The notes beneath the pieces were generated by a model that saw only the letters and a list, made by a program, of their open reading frames with translations, was not told the origin of the DNA and did not search any database. A stretch of 64,000 nucleotides of DNA from the NCBI GenBank assembly GCA_963969365.1, contig OZ017759.1, positions 2,418,001 to 2,482,000 of the forward strand. Reading direction: 5' to 3'. This DNA comes from Asterochloris sp. CNOR1 (taxonomy: Eukaryota > Chlorophyta > Trebouxiophyceae > Trebouxiales > Trebouxiaceae). Positions 24,432 to 35,306 of this stretch are shown one piece after another. Every line of letters begins with the position of its first letter. The stretch's first letter is position 1. The position numbers and the translations under genes were made by a program.

Positions 24432-25085
24432 GATGGAGGCCAGTTGCTGGCCAAAGCGTCGTCCAAGCTCTGCCAGAATGCGAATGGGGGTGATTGGTTC
24501 ACCTGCAATCGGTGAATGGGGAAGTTGTGGGAGAGGCTTCCATTGCAGGCCCAGCTTGCAGGGCAGCATGCTGTGCTGCCCAGGCTGCGGCTGATTGGCA
24601 AGTACCGCTGCCTGTGTGCCCCGCAGGATGCCTGGCCTGCAGCCTGCTGGCGCATCACATGGCAGCATGGTCCTTGGCTGCTACAATGCAAAGCAGGGGT
24701 GCAGAGAGCCTGAGAAGACACCAAACGAAGCCTGCTTACTCTCTGGTCATCCAAAAGCTGTCCACAGGGGCCGGCTGCCAAGTCAGCGCCGAAATTGCGC
24801 TGTTCCGAAGTGCTGCAGGAATCTGCATCCCAGCAATGCACATTCTTGTGAAGAGCGGTCTGAACACCCCAGAGGTCGCCTGCGGACACAAGCTGCAGCA
24901 CAACGGGGGGGCATGAGCAGACCATGCAGCTAAATGACCTGCACTCCTGATTAGAGAGCCTCTCCTCACCCTGAGCGATCGCAATGCAGGGCCTCCTGGT
25001 CCGTGGACAGCCTGAGAATATCCTGTAAGTGGGCTAGCGGTGGGCTGAGAAGCAGGAGGGGAATTGGCAAGGCTGAGCAGCCCAC
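24432..25085. promoter_or_regulatory. Shared upstream region of two divergent genes (VSR and small ORF)
   Basis: The VSR gene starts leftwards at 24431 and the small gene starts rightwards at 25086, so this 650-base gap must carry both promoters and 5' UTRs. No motif was recognised with confidence. Confidence 0.4.
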
Positions 25086-25539
25086 ATGGATGGACTGCAG
25101 CATGCCTACGAGGTGGGCCCAATTGTTCCCTTTTCAGCTTCTAAACTTGAGAGGCAGTGGCCTGTGAAGCACTCTCTGGCTGCTGCAGAGGCTGATGTAT
25201 GCGGTCGCAAAGTACTTGGAAACCATGAAGAGGTCAGACAGCGTCAGGTGACCCCTCAATGCGGCAGAGGCTTCCCGAGCTGCTTATATGATGGATACTG
25301 ATCAGTGGCATTCGTTGCAGGCTGGAGCAAGCACAGGCGCTTGTGCATGTGCAGGAGGCCAAGAGCCTCCTTGATGCCACATGTTCTGCGGCGCATGCAG
25401 AGCTGGTAGGCCATGCCTGCTCCACAGCACAAGCTGGAACAACGCAGTTTGATTCCCATGAGCGTCCTCTCTGCTGCAGGAGCACCATGGGCAACAGATC
25501 AAGGTCTGGGAGCACCAGCACATGCACGGCCAGGGGTGA
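25086..25539 (+). CDS. Small helical protein of unknown function
   Basis: Four exons, 25086-25112, 25189-25247, 25321-25405 and 25480-25539, join to 76 residues. Each junction has a clean donor (GAG|GTGGGC, CAG|GTGACC, CTG|GTAGGC) and a TGCAG acceptor, and the phases agree. The product is almost wholly predicted helix with Leu/Ala spacing suited to a coiled coil (YERLMYAVAKYLETMKR, then RLEQAQALVHVQEAKSLLDA). There is no signal peptide or membrane segment. No family was recognised. Size and character fit a small coiled-coil subunit of a larger complex, but that is a guess. The last exon could use a donor just before its TGA and continue, so the C-terminus is uncertain. Confidence 0.5.
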
Positions 25540-26659
25540 CGCAGTGTTGCACCTCACCAGTCAGGCAGCCGCCTCATCCATTTTGGCACATTGGAAGTCC
25601 CTGCAGCATGAGGCGTGCAGCAATGCCTCCTCACAGGCTCCGTGAGACACCTTACAGCCCAGTTGTACTGGCCGCCAGGCCTTGCGGTGGGCGTTGACAC
25701 TCGTTGTATGTCACATACTGAGCAGGTCAAGCAGCTGTCATCTGAGGTGTCATGGGGCAACTCCACCCAGAGCCCGCAGCAGTGAGGGGAACAGGCAGAG
25801 TGTCTTTCCAAGTGGTGTCAGAGTTTTGCTTGTACACACTAGAGACATGAAATTTTGCAGGGCTAGTTCTTCATTTGGGGCAGCTGATCAGGGCTGAGAG
25901 ATGTGCTGCATGTTGGAGAAAGCTGACAGATACCCCGGAATCAGCTAGGACAGTCTGCATAGCAACCCCACAAGATTCAAGATTGTGCAAGGATACAAGA
26001 GATTTATTCTGTGCCTATGGCAACAAGGGCGCAACAAGCACGCAATTGCTTGTGTGGCAACCAATTTTGGAGCAACATTTGCCACAGTTTGAGGACTCTT
26101 GATGAACACTCAAGAGACAAGAACCGTCTATAAGTGTGCAAGAATCTTGTCAAGACCGCTTGACTCAGAGACAAACATCAGTTCAGCATGCTTGCTGCAA
26201 GTTGCAGAGGATACTTTCCCTGAGGCTCTTTGAATGTGGCTTGTAGTCAGCTTTTGCTGTCAGATATGCACTTTAAGGTGTTGTCTGCTCTTGAATACAG
26301 CGACTCTCGCTGCCAGCTGATCACAAGAAGGTCGCCGCTACAGGTGCTTCTCCCATCACCTCAGACATTGCAGCAAACCTGCTACATGACCTTTTCAACA
26401 AGGCCAGATGTAAAATTTGAAGGCAGCCACAAAGCTGCCACAACTATGGCAACTGGCGGAGCCTACTGATAAGAGCTCTTCAGATGCATGCTTGAGCTGA
26501 CCTGTGTGATGCTGCAAAGATTTGCAGGTTGTTCCAGCTGACTGGGTCTCTTGCAGCAGCTGACTTGCTTGCATAACAGAATTCTCAAACACCCAAAGTC
26601 AGCAACATCTATACATTGAGGACTACAACAAGAGCTCTTCATCCTCTTCTTGTGCAGCA
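25540..26659. other. Convergent intergenic region, nothing recognised
   Basis: It lies between the 3' ends of the small helical gene (+) and the carbonic-anhydrase-like gene (-). It is comparatively AT-rich. Open frames are short, and no exon with consistent splice signals or known domain was found. Confidence 0.35.
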
Positions 26660-27840
26660 CTACTCTTGAGCCACAGAAACACCGCCGTCATGCACCTGCA
26701 GGGGCATTAGCAGCAGGTATAAATGGCATGCAGACAAGCTCCACCTGCTAAACAAGCAAAGCAAACCAAATGCTGCTCACATCATAGATGAGACCATGGA
26801 TGGCAATGGTGTCACTGATGAGGGGGGACTCGTGGAGCAGCTTGATATCCTCAGCCAAACTTTCCTCTAGGTTCATGAAAGTCAGCCATTTCATGTGCTC
26901 GATTTCCTTCTTGGCTGCCTCACCCAATTTCTCGGCAAGCACCTGCATGATGCCAGCTGCGATGTGCATTCAGGCATCGCAACGATGCTGGGCATGCCAG
27001 CTTGGCAATGCTTGATCTACATGCGCAATTTGCTGGCACAGCATGGGGCATGTGGCGCAAGGAATGCAGCAGGGCCCAGCAGGTGCATGGCTTGAACCTG
27101 TGAAACCTGGGCATCAGCCAGCTTGGTCATCCCTGAAACACATGAGCAACGTGTCATATGGGTCAGGAGCCCTGTTGGTGACGGTGACGAGGACTGCTTC
27201 ATAGGCACAGTGTATGCAGGCTGTCCGCAACTTTCATACAACAAGCAAAAGCGTCTGCTTCAACAAGAAGGGCTGATGAGAGCCACAGACCGCTCACCAC
27301 AGTCCACATGGTGCACAACATAAATCTCCCTCATGGCGCCAGCGCCAAGTGCCTGAGCCATGGCCAGAGATCTCACGACATCAGGAGTCACACGGCCACC
27401 TGCAGAGCAGCTCTGTAAGTTTGGTGGTCTTGTCAAAGGGTCGATTTGACCCAGTTGTGATGTCAAAGCCAGAGGTCATGAGCCGGTGCTGCAAGAAACT
27501 TTTCTGAACACCTCAGCTGGCTGAACTTGCAACTCCCACCTGCATTGCGCAGCACAAGGGCATCGCCATTCTTGAGCCCCAGAGCTGACTCAATCGGGAC
27601 CCTGCAACATTGACACACATTTGAAGTTGCTGAGCTCAGCAACAAAGATGAGGTAAGGTGGTTGGACCTTTTTCACGATGTCAGCAGGAAGCTGAGGGCC
27701 TAGCATGCTTGCCTTGCGTCCATGCAGGTAATCACAGCTGCACGGCGTACAGGAGCGATTTTCAGGTCGGCGTCCTTGAAGTGCTGCTTGAATGATCCAT
27801 TTGCTGACATAAACTGGGGGGTGTTGTCCACAATGGCCAT
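26660..27840 (-). CDS. Beta-carbonic-anhydrase-like protein
   Basis: Minus-strand exons 27840-27713, 27601-27540, 27399-27298, 27132-27107, 26942-26781 and 26695-26660 give 171 residues. Visible landmarks fit the beta-carbonic anhydrase fold: a first zinc cysteine with the C-x-D-x-R dyad (CMDAR, Cys39, Asp41, Arg43), ALVLRNAGGRVTPDVVRSL, and a His-x-x-Cys pair (VHHVDCGM, His94/Cys97). The protein ends in IAIHGLIYDVHDGG, as in this family's C-terminus. Expected reaction is reversible CO2 hydration at a zinc ion. The short length (about 170) resembles the small bacterial-like clade rather than plastid enzymes, and no transit peptide is evident, so a cytosolic location is inferred. The first intron starts GCAAGC, and the join restores the Arg codon of the dyad. 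An upstream start cannot be ruled out. Confidence 0.87.
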
Positions 27841-29075
27841 GGCAGGTACCCTTTACTCAGACAGGAGGAAGCTGCACTAGCATAGGACACTGCAGGCCTG
27901 CGATGTCACACCAAAGCCCTGCGCATGTCAGCTTCCCTTCTTGTGCACTTCTCTCTCTTGGAACTTGCAAATCTGTTTATGAGTCGCGAACCAGTCAAAG
28001 GAGGGGGACTCACCGTGAGGCAGGTCGCAGGCCCTGAGCATCCTTCTGGGGGGGAACAGGGCCGTTGAGAGGAACAGGGCCCTCCCTGCTCTGCAGCAAG
28101 TGCTGCGATGTGAGATGGCTTGGTTCTGCTTTCATCTGTGCCTCAGTGACCCACTCTGACATCCAGCTCCACGCGCCACCTATGGCCAGGACCCTGCTGT
28201 CAGCCACAAGCGATATGCGTGCTCAGTGAGCATGGCAGCGCCTGACATGCCTAGCCTGCATGCAAGCAAGCAGCCGCTGTGCAATGCGGCTTCCTGGTCA
28301 GCGTCATTGCAAGCGATGTCTCAAGGGCTGGCAGGCAAACAGTCTGCCCCTCCAAATCAAAGCTCATGACATGTAAGCAATGTTACCTGCAAAATGCAAG
28401 CCGAATTTCATGGACGCCTCCACATTTTGCTGCTCACTGTCAGCTGCACGGCCTCGATCCCTGCCTCAGGGTTATGATATTCATCAGCGAGGGCATGCCC
28501 TCATCTTTCACATTGCAGAGAAGACACTAGCCAGGGAGATCCTTTCCTCAGGTCTTTCTTTCTTTTTCCTGCAAAATGCATGCGAACTGTGATGTCCTGG
28601 CAACTGCCTGCTCACTGCAAAGCAGGCCCTGCATGGAGCTGTTTGACATTCTGCAGTGGGCCTCTCCCCTCAAGCTGCTTCGTGCACCAGCCTGCTCTCA
28701 ATGTGTATGCTCCAGCTTGCTTGAATGCAATGGTGGCAATGGTGGCAGTGTTACCTCTCAGGCAGTTGTCCCGAGCTCCTGCTGAGGGTTCTGCACAGTC
28801 CAGGGCCGATCTGCCTGGGAAGCAGATTGCCCAGCTGCCACAAGATGGAACTTCCAGCTTGACATTTGCAGCTGCAGTCGAGCTGCCGCTGGCACCTCCA
28901 GAGACGGGGCGAGCTCAGGCAAGGGAGGTTGTGTGTTGCAGCTGCTGAACTCAGTGCTTCGACCCTGGCTCATTCTGACCAGCCCACCAACACAGTTGAT
29001 CTGGGATTAAAGTACAGACAAGGTGCGTCAAGCTTCATGTTGAAACAAAGATCACTCAAGGGCACCTGAGTTTGG
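27841..29075. other. Intergenic region upstream of the carbonic-anhydrase-like gene
   Basis: It lies between the 5' end of the carbonic-anhydrase-like gene and the 3' end of the SnoaL-like gene, both on the minus strand, so it holds the former's promoter and the latter's 3' UTR. Two similar patches containing CCTGCAAAATGCA occur near 28386 and 28569, as if an acceptor-like segment had been duplicated. No supported exon was found. Confidence 0.35.
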
Positions 29076-29670
29076 CTATGTGTCTTTGCTGTTGACCTTC
29101 TTCCATGCCGCAATAGCGTCAGTCTGATCGCTGTAGTGCCTGCAAGTACACAAGCAAAGTAATGCACACGGTCCGTCTTGGACAGCGCAGGCTCACAGCA
29201 GTGGTCAAGCCTACTCGTAAGTCTGAATCTTGCCAGCCTTCACTGACCACCAGTGGACCCAGGGCATCACAACGCTGCAGCCCTGGACGGGCTCGCCGCT
29301 GTCATTCTTCATGGTAGCATACCACGCGCCCTTTACCACAACTGTGCTGGCATCAGTCTTATCCTCACATATGGTGATGATGTCGAACTCTGCACACCAC
29401 AACAAACATACAGGCTGTCCCAGATCAGGCACACAAGATGGCCTTGGTTCACTCACTGTCGACTCTGGCGTGGGTGTTCATGGCTTCCATGAAGCCCTTC
29501 TTGACACCTTCATGACCCCTATGGGTGCCCATCCAGGGAAGGCCAGTGTTGGTGTTCCCGTGCACGGTCCACTGGGTGTCTTCAGCACACAGGGATGCAA
29601 CACCGTCCCAGTCACCCTTGCCATAGGCGGCATATGCCTCTTTCACAATGTCCACAGCAGCTGGAGACAT
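29076..29670 (-). CDS. SnoaL-like / NTF2-fold protein
   Basis: Three exons, 29670-29457, 29389-29215 and 29139-29076, join to 150 residues. The sequence has the order typical of SnoaL/ketosteroid-isomerase-like small proteins. An N-terminal helix (IVKEAYAAYGKGDWDGVASL) is followed by a strand with the WTVHG motif, then GHEGVKKGF, then strands containing VVKGAWYATMK and VMPWVHWWSVKAGKI. It closes with a short helix (TDAIAAWKKVN). This fold forms a cone-shaped pocket; members are isomerases, cyclases, hydrolases or non-enzymatic, so the reaction cannot be assigned. The second donor (ACGA|GTAGGC) sits exactly where an unspliced reading would hit TAG. Splicing there adds the expected last helix. 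Confidence 0.82.
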
Positions 29671-30078
29671 GTCTGTTGTGCGAATCGTTCCTCAGATGTG
29701 CGAGTCGTTTCTTCAGGTCAGGGGGTTTGAGTAGTCTGTGGTTCAGGTTAACCTGAGTTCATCTGTCGAAGCATCTTCCCCCTTACCCCTCCCGTTCCTG
29801 TCTCGGGCAGGCGACCGTATTAGCTGTGGCCTGACCACGAATGCTTCTCAATATGATTGCGATTCATGGGGGGGAACTGGTCAGCGGGGTTCACGAAAGA
29901 CTCTTGCAATGTAGACCTGAGTATGAGACCAGGCAGCACATGTGAGGCCCGTGCTTAGTGCACTGACATATTGGTTGGCCAGGTTTGGGCTGCAGTCCAC
30001 AGCGCTTTGCTGTTGAGCAAATCATGGGTTCTGGTTCAGCAGATGATGTTCCTCTTGATACTTCGGGTGGCACCCCCC
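29671..30078. other. Intergenic region upstream of the SnoaL-like gene
   Basis: It separates the 5' end of the SnoaL-like gene from the 3' end of the RING gene, both leftward-transcribed. It probably contains the SnoaL-like promoter. No feature was recognised. Confidence 0.35.
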
Positions 30079-32468
30079 CTAAGAGCTGTTTGCCACCGAA
30101 CTCTCCCTGTGGCCCAGCCTTGCTTGCAGCTGCCGCAGCGCATCCACAAGGGGGTCAATCGTTGGCTTGCTGTGAGGGCCAACAGGGGGCACGCCTTCCC
30201 CTGGTGACGAGTGCACAAAGGGCAGGAGCTCTGCCAGGCGCAACTGCGTGCTGCTGCTGTTCCTGCCACTGCTAGAGCAAGACGCCTGCGTGCCGGGCCA
30301 GGGCACCTCATCCTGGAGCCCATAGGCCACGATGTCCTCAAGCAGCGTGAGCTCTTGAGGTGTTGTTGTGTGCCCTTGCTGCCCTGCAGCAGGCGCAAGG
30401 ATGCTTGTGAGGAGGCACCACTCATTGCACACATCCACGTTAGCCCTTGGTCTGCGGTGCAGCCCCCTCCCTGGCGTGGCTGCCCTGCAGCTAACATGAA
30501 AGGCACATGCACGTTTGTGGTGAAACAGGCCAACAACTTCTGCGCGCTGCAGTGCCCCCCTTGCTCTGCGTCGGTTGTGTGAAAGCACCAACCAGCATGC
30601 TAGGAATGAGGCAGCTGCATAGCTGCAGACACAGGAGCCACACATGTGGGCTTGCTGCAGTGAGTGGCTCCAAATCTGCTGCCCCATCAGCATCGCCAGG
30701 CTGCGGCACAGATGGCAACATACCAAGGCTTGCTGCGGTGTCATGCTCTGGCTCTGCTGCTCTGCACAGGAAGGCTGGTGCGCAGCTTCACAGGCCCCCC
30801 AAGGAAGGACCTGCGCCCCCATGTGGCTGCTCCAGCTGGCTCACAATGCTGCATGAAGGGTTGACAGCATGCCCTTGCGAGGAGGGACACTTGCTGCCAC
30901 GTGCCGAACATCATCCAGAGCCCTTGGCGCACTCATCTGGGCTGCCAGCCTGTGACTGGCCAGGCTTGACCTGGCAGCATTGCCTCACTACCAGCAGTGT
31001 CCACCAGCATGACTGTGTCTCACCGTCAGGGATTCCCCGAGCAGTAGGGCCTGCCAGGCGACTGCTACTGCCACTTACTCCCAGCGGCAGCTGCTCCAGC
31101 AGCTGGGCCTGCATCAGGAGCTCCTCCAGCGGGGCTGCCAGCTGCAGCTGGGCAGCAAGCTCAGCCACCTCTGCAGCAGGGGCGCACAGGCGTCTAGAGA
31201 AGAGTACAGGGATGGTCTCAGACACACAACAAGGGGCACTCATCACAAGACACCTCTGCAGCAGGGGCTCCCAGGCAACTTGAGATGTGTGCAGGGATGG
31301 GCTCGGACACAATGAGAGGGACACCCCTGCTCACTGCAAGCAGCTGCCAGCTGCAGCCGAAGCGGCTGCCCCCTGCAGCAGTGGCCACCAGCGTCTTTGA
31401 GCGGTGTGCAGGCACCACGCAGTGGGAGTGGATACACAAGAGGGGAGTCACATCAAACGGAGTTGCCAGCTGTTGACGCTGGCAATGACAGCAGCAAGTC
31501 TCCTGTGGATGCAGGCCGCAACAGGTGAGGAGCCGCCTGGCTTCAGTTCATACTTACTGCACAGTCTGTGGTGCTGTGAGTGGCTGAGGCTTCCATTAAG
31601 CCACCAGCCAGGTCATGCAGTGATGCTGATGTGGCACTTCTTGCAGGTCCCCTGACACTCTGCAGTGGGCCACAGGCCAGCCTGCCACACAGCACCACAA
31701 GTGTTCATACCTCCAGGCAAGGCAGAGGAGGCCCTGGTGAAGATCTCCAAGCAGCTTCCTTGACCCAGGCCAAGATGACAATGCTGCACCACGTCATCAT
31801 GGCCTCATCAGGCCTGGCTAGACCCAGAGTGGGGCCCTACTGTCGTCCAAATGTGACACAGGGTGGCCTAAAGCCCCTTTGGGAATGTCAGGTGCTCAAC
31901 ATGGTCTTCCTGCAGACTGGTAGCACTAGTACTAATACTGGGCCTGCCAAGCACGTTTGCACTCACCGCTGCACTGAGCTGCTGCGGCGCCGCTGGCTGC
32001 TGTTGCTGCTGCCGGGCACGCCCGCACAGGCCGGGCTCGGCCCCTGCAGACTGGGCAGCGCTGGTCCGCCAGCTGTGCCTGCCGAATGCACTCTGTGCAG
32101 AATAGATGCCCTGCAAGGCAGGAGGGGCTTCTGCTGCGGAAAGATGGCGGGTGAATGACAATGTACCTTGAGAGGAAGCTCTCAGCCCCGCCTTGAGGGG
32201 CAGCAGATTTCATGCATTGAAACGGGCAGGCAATGCTGAACAGGACCCTGATGGCTGAGGCAGAAGCCAGTGTGGAACACTTGATTCTGGCGGGCTGTCA
32301 GTAAAAAGGCGCCACGAAAAGACATCTCCCTTGACGCAGCCTGCCAGCCACAAAGCTGGAGCCTGGGCCCAGGCACTGCAGGCAGCTGGGGGCCTCACCA
32401 CAGCGTGTCTTCGACACCCCTCCAAGGGACCCCAGGCAGTCCCAGCAGATGCTGCACGAGTCTGCCAT
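30079..32468 (-). CDS. Small RING-HC zinc-finger protein (probable E3 ubiquitin ligase)
   Basis: Exons 32468-32399, 32110-31967, 31170-31079 and 30378-30079 join to 201 residues. The N-terminus is a complete C3HC4 RING: Cys5-x2-Cys8-x14-Cys23-x-His25-x2-Cys28-x2-Cys31-x10-Cys42-x2-Cys45 (SCSICWDC, CGHLFCTEC, CPVC). The intron falls exactly inside CG|H, so neither exon alone shows the finger. After it come an Ala-rich linker, a Leu-rich amphipathic helix (VAELAAQLQLAAPLEELL) and a C-terminal stretch without a known domain. RING-HC fingers of this spacing bind E2 enzymes; the substrate is unknown. The last acceptor was chosen at 30379 (GGGCAG) to keep phase; an unseen small exon before it is possible. 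Confidence 0.72.
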
Positions 32469-33453
32469 TCCTGGCAAGGAGCCGCTGCCCCAAGCTGTAT
32501 GCCGTGAGAGTCAGAGCCAAGGTGCCAGCAGTCAGGCTTGCCCAGACAGGGTTGGTAGGTGTGTCCACATGGCCTTGTTGGCAGTAGCTGTCCTCCACTA
32601 AGATGACACGTGCAAAGTCGTTGGGCAGCGCTAGGAGGCACGCAGGTACCAAGTAAAAAGACCCAGTCCTTGTTGGCGTGCTCAAGGTCTACCAGATCTT
32701 GGGTTGACCAAACAACAAGGCAGCCTTGCTTTGCCAGTGTGCACCCATAAGTGTATGCATAGAAAGCCCTGCACTGCAATACAGTGGGCATGTTGCATGG
32801 GTGCACAGGCTGGTTCTGCAGCATTTGCAACATGCGCTCGACCAGCAGCTCCTCAAAGCTGATCTGCTCACAAGCCAGAGCAGTGGGGGCAGCGTGCTGC
32901 TTTGCTGGTTGGATTGCCGTATGTCAGTGCCTGCAACAGACTCAGCTGCGAACAGCTAGCACAGCCGCTCTGCAAGCACCTGCAAGCACCATTGCGCCTG
33001 GACGAGGGTGCCGTGATTGCTGAGGTACTGGGTGCTCCACTGCACTGCTGTGTGCGGTCTTGATGGACCAGCAGTAATGTCTATGTGCTGAAAAGGAGCT
33101 GCTGCCCTTTTGACATGCTGACACTGTGGCCACCACTGGTGGCAGCAAGCTCTTGTGTTTGCTGACGCTGCTTGGGGCCACCTGGCGCTTGCACTGCAGC
33201 CTAACTTGATGTGCAGGTGCTGGGAGTCAGCTGGCAAGAGCTGTCTGGATCAAAGGCAGTACTCGAAGCAGGAAGTGCAGGTTGCCACAAACTACTGTGC
33301 ATGAAGCCAAGCTCACCTGCATAAGTCCTGTCTAACCAAAACGCCTGATCCTTCTGCCATCGAAGTCAGTGTTGCAAGCAGATCCCCCAGCTATCAATCA
33401 AGCCGTCCCTTCCGCTGGCACATGATTCCAATGCAGACAGTTCCAACATCTGC

Positions 33454-33795
33454 ATGCATTGCATCAGGAGCTCAGATAGATCACAAAAAGGCAGTTTGGA
33501 GGAGATAGAACGAGTCTCTCCCCGGCAGGAGACATGGCAGCTGCACTCATTGAGTCTCTTCAGCAGGTCAGAGAAGAACCCTTCTTTCTTCGTGCATGAA
33601 AGCCATATCCTGCTACACTGCCCAGGACTTGCAGACCTCCGGTCTGCTCACAGCCACCTGTTTGCGGAGCAGCAGCAGTCGTTGGCAACGCTGTTTGAAC
33701 AACCACCAAGCCGAGTGGCCACATACATCAGGGCAGCACTGCTCCAGCACGCAAATATGCTGGGCATCACTGGGGGCACATTTGGGCCTAAATGA
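33454..33795 (+). mobile_element. Possible 3' remnant of a non-LTR retrotransposon ORF
   Basis: An unspliced frame of about 110 codons ends in TGA. Its second half reads ESHILLHCPGLADLRSAHSH then LFAEQQQSLATLF. That matches the Cys/His-containing tail (E-x-H-x-L-x-x-C-P) at the end of many LINE-type polyproteins downstream of reverse transcriptase. No reverse transcriptase or endonuclease is present nearby, so this would be a 5'-truncated fossil. The call rests on this motif alone. Confidence 0.35.
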
Positions 33796-34339
33796 GGAAC
33801 AGACACCCTGGGTGACCCCTCTATGTGCCGTGATGTGTCCCCAGCTCACCAGCTGCTGATTAGAGCCCCAATTTCATAGCAATGCGCTAGACTCATCACA
33901 TGATTGTCTTCCCCTAAGGTCCCCATGCTGAGTTGTTGCTTGGGGTGTGCCGCCTTGGAGCCTGGTGCCCTGCGAGGGGAAGACTGCTGGTCACAGTCAT
34001 ACCCAAGCATAACTCTCTCATGACTGCGAAGTCTACGAGCTGAGAGGGCGTGGCAAGCCAGTCAGGGGGGCTGAGCCCCCCCCTGCGCCATACAGGATCC
34101 AGGGTGTTTGCATTTCGGGCAGCAACCTCAGCTAGCAGTCCAACGTGGTGATGAAGCCCAGCACAGTGCCAAGGCCTGCTATGAGCGCCGGCTCCCTCTT
34201 TACCAGCCAAGTACAGTGACCTGCTTGATATGCCTGCACTGCTTCTTTTTGTACCCCTACACCTTCAGCAAAGTTCATTGGTAGGATGAAATGATCATAC
34301 TCCTATGCCCGTGCATTGAGGCTACGGACTTTAAATTTA

Positions 34340-34365
34340 AATCATCATCATCATCATCATCATCG
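34340..34365 (+). repeat. TCA trinucleotide microsatellite
   Basis: About eight perfect TCA units directly upstream of the helicase-like gene, probably within its 5' UTR or promoter. Confidence 0.9.
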
Positions 34366-34396
34366 CAAACACAGACTTTTGCTGAGGCTGGCCACA

Positions 34397-35068
34397 ATGC
34401 CACCAAGACACTTCTACGTTGCCGTGGCTAGTCACGAGCTCAAGGATCCCACCTTGGCAGGTGCTGCAGTCCCATGCTGGACTTCAGCAGATGGCCGAAG
34501 GAGCAATGTCTGAGCTGTGCTTGCCACCTGCAGATCTTGTGACCGTGCTTGCCAGCAGCACCCAGCGCATCTGTGTCAGCTGCAGCTCAAGGGATAGCCT
34601 GGATGCGGCAGGAGCCTGCTTGGAGGCCCTGCCACTCCACACCCATTATCTGGTCAGGACTGCACATGCTGCTGGGCTCACGCAGGGTCAGCTGCTTGCC
34701 TGAGATGTTGGACTTTGATGCAGCACTCTGATGTGTCAAGGAGTGGAGCTGCCAGCACCATTCGCCAGGTGGTTGAGCATGCCAGCGATGCTGATACTCC
34801 AGCTGTGCTGTTGTGCACAGATGCTGCTCTCAAGGCCACTGCGCAGGCGACAGGGCTGCCCATTCAGCTGCTCATGCACTACGACTTGCCAGCCAGCAAA
34901 GAGCAGCTTGCAAGACGGATGGCGCTGCTCAGCTCAAAGACAGAGACAATGCATATCTATCTCCTCACATCAGGACAGATCGAGCACTTTCGGAGACTTG
35001 AGATGATGTTGCAGCCCGCTGTGGTGGAGGTAATGCCAGTCCATGCAGCTGACATGTTGAATTCTTAG
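34397..35068 (+). CDS. DEAD-box helicase-like C-terminal-domain protein (degenerate, plant type)
   Basis: Three exons, 34397-34460, 34534-34652 and 34724-35068, join to 175 residues. The order HFYVAVASHELKDPTLADLV, then ICVSCSSRDSLDAAG, then HSDVSR, then AVLLCTDAAL, then HYDLPASKEQLARR follows the second RecA-like domain of eIF4A-type helicases and a plant family annotated as helicase-like. The arginines of motif VI (H-R-x-G-R) are not kept, and the ATP-binding first domain is absent. It is therefore unlikely to be an active helicase by itself; a regulatory or scaffold role is inferred. The first exon's upstream flank shows no DEAD domain. All phases agree, and the CTGCAG acceptors sit where the family alignment needs them. 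Confidence 0.72.
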
Positions 35069-35306
35069 TGCTAGTGCATTCATTTCATAATCTTATTGCA
35101 CCAGCAAAGCATTCACTACTGACTGTCTAACGTATAGGATGACCAGATTGTAACCAGGGGGGTGGGGTGGGCGTTCAGACATTGCAGTGTTGCACTGGCA
35201 AGATAAGCGCGTGCACATCAGCGAGCTTCCTCAATGCTGACATCAGGAGGCATGCGCAGCATGCAATGCAATTTCATGCAAGCAGCAGAACAACTAAGCC
35301 TGGCTA

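Larger units (their letters stand above)
32469..34396. other. Divergent intergenic region, with possible retroelement remnant
   Basis: This stretch lies between the RING gene (-) and the helicase-like gene (+). It holds long but unsupported minus-strand frames (32210-32833; 33914-34210), the possible retroelement fragment at 33454-33795 and a TCA microsatellite at 34340-34365. No spliced gene could be built. Confidence 0.35.

Noticed and set aside
32210-32833. Minus-strand open frame of 207 codons upstream of and overlapping the RING exon
   Set aside because: No family resemblance, and the RING start exon uses another frame. Long open frames are common in this GC-rich DNA.
33914-34210. Minus-strand 98-codon frame near the possible retroelement
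   Set aside because: It has no motif that could be named and no splice context.
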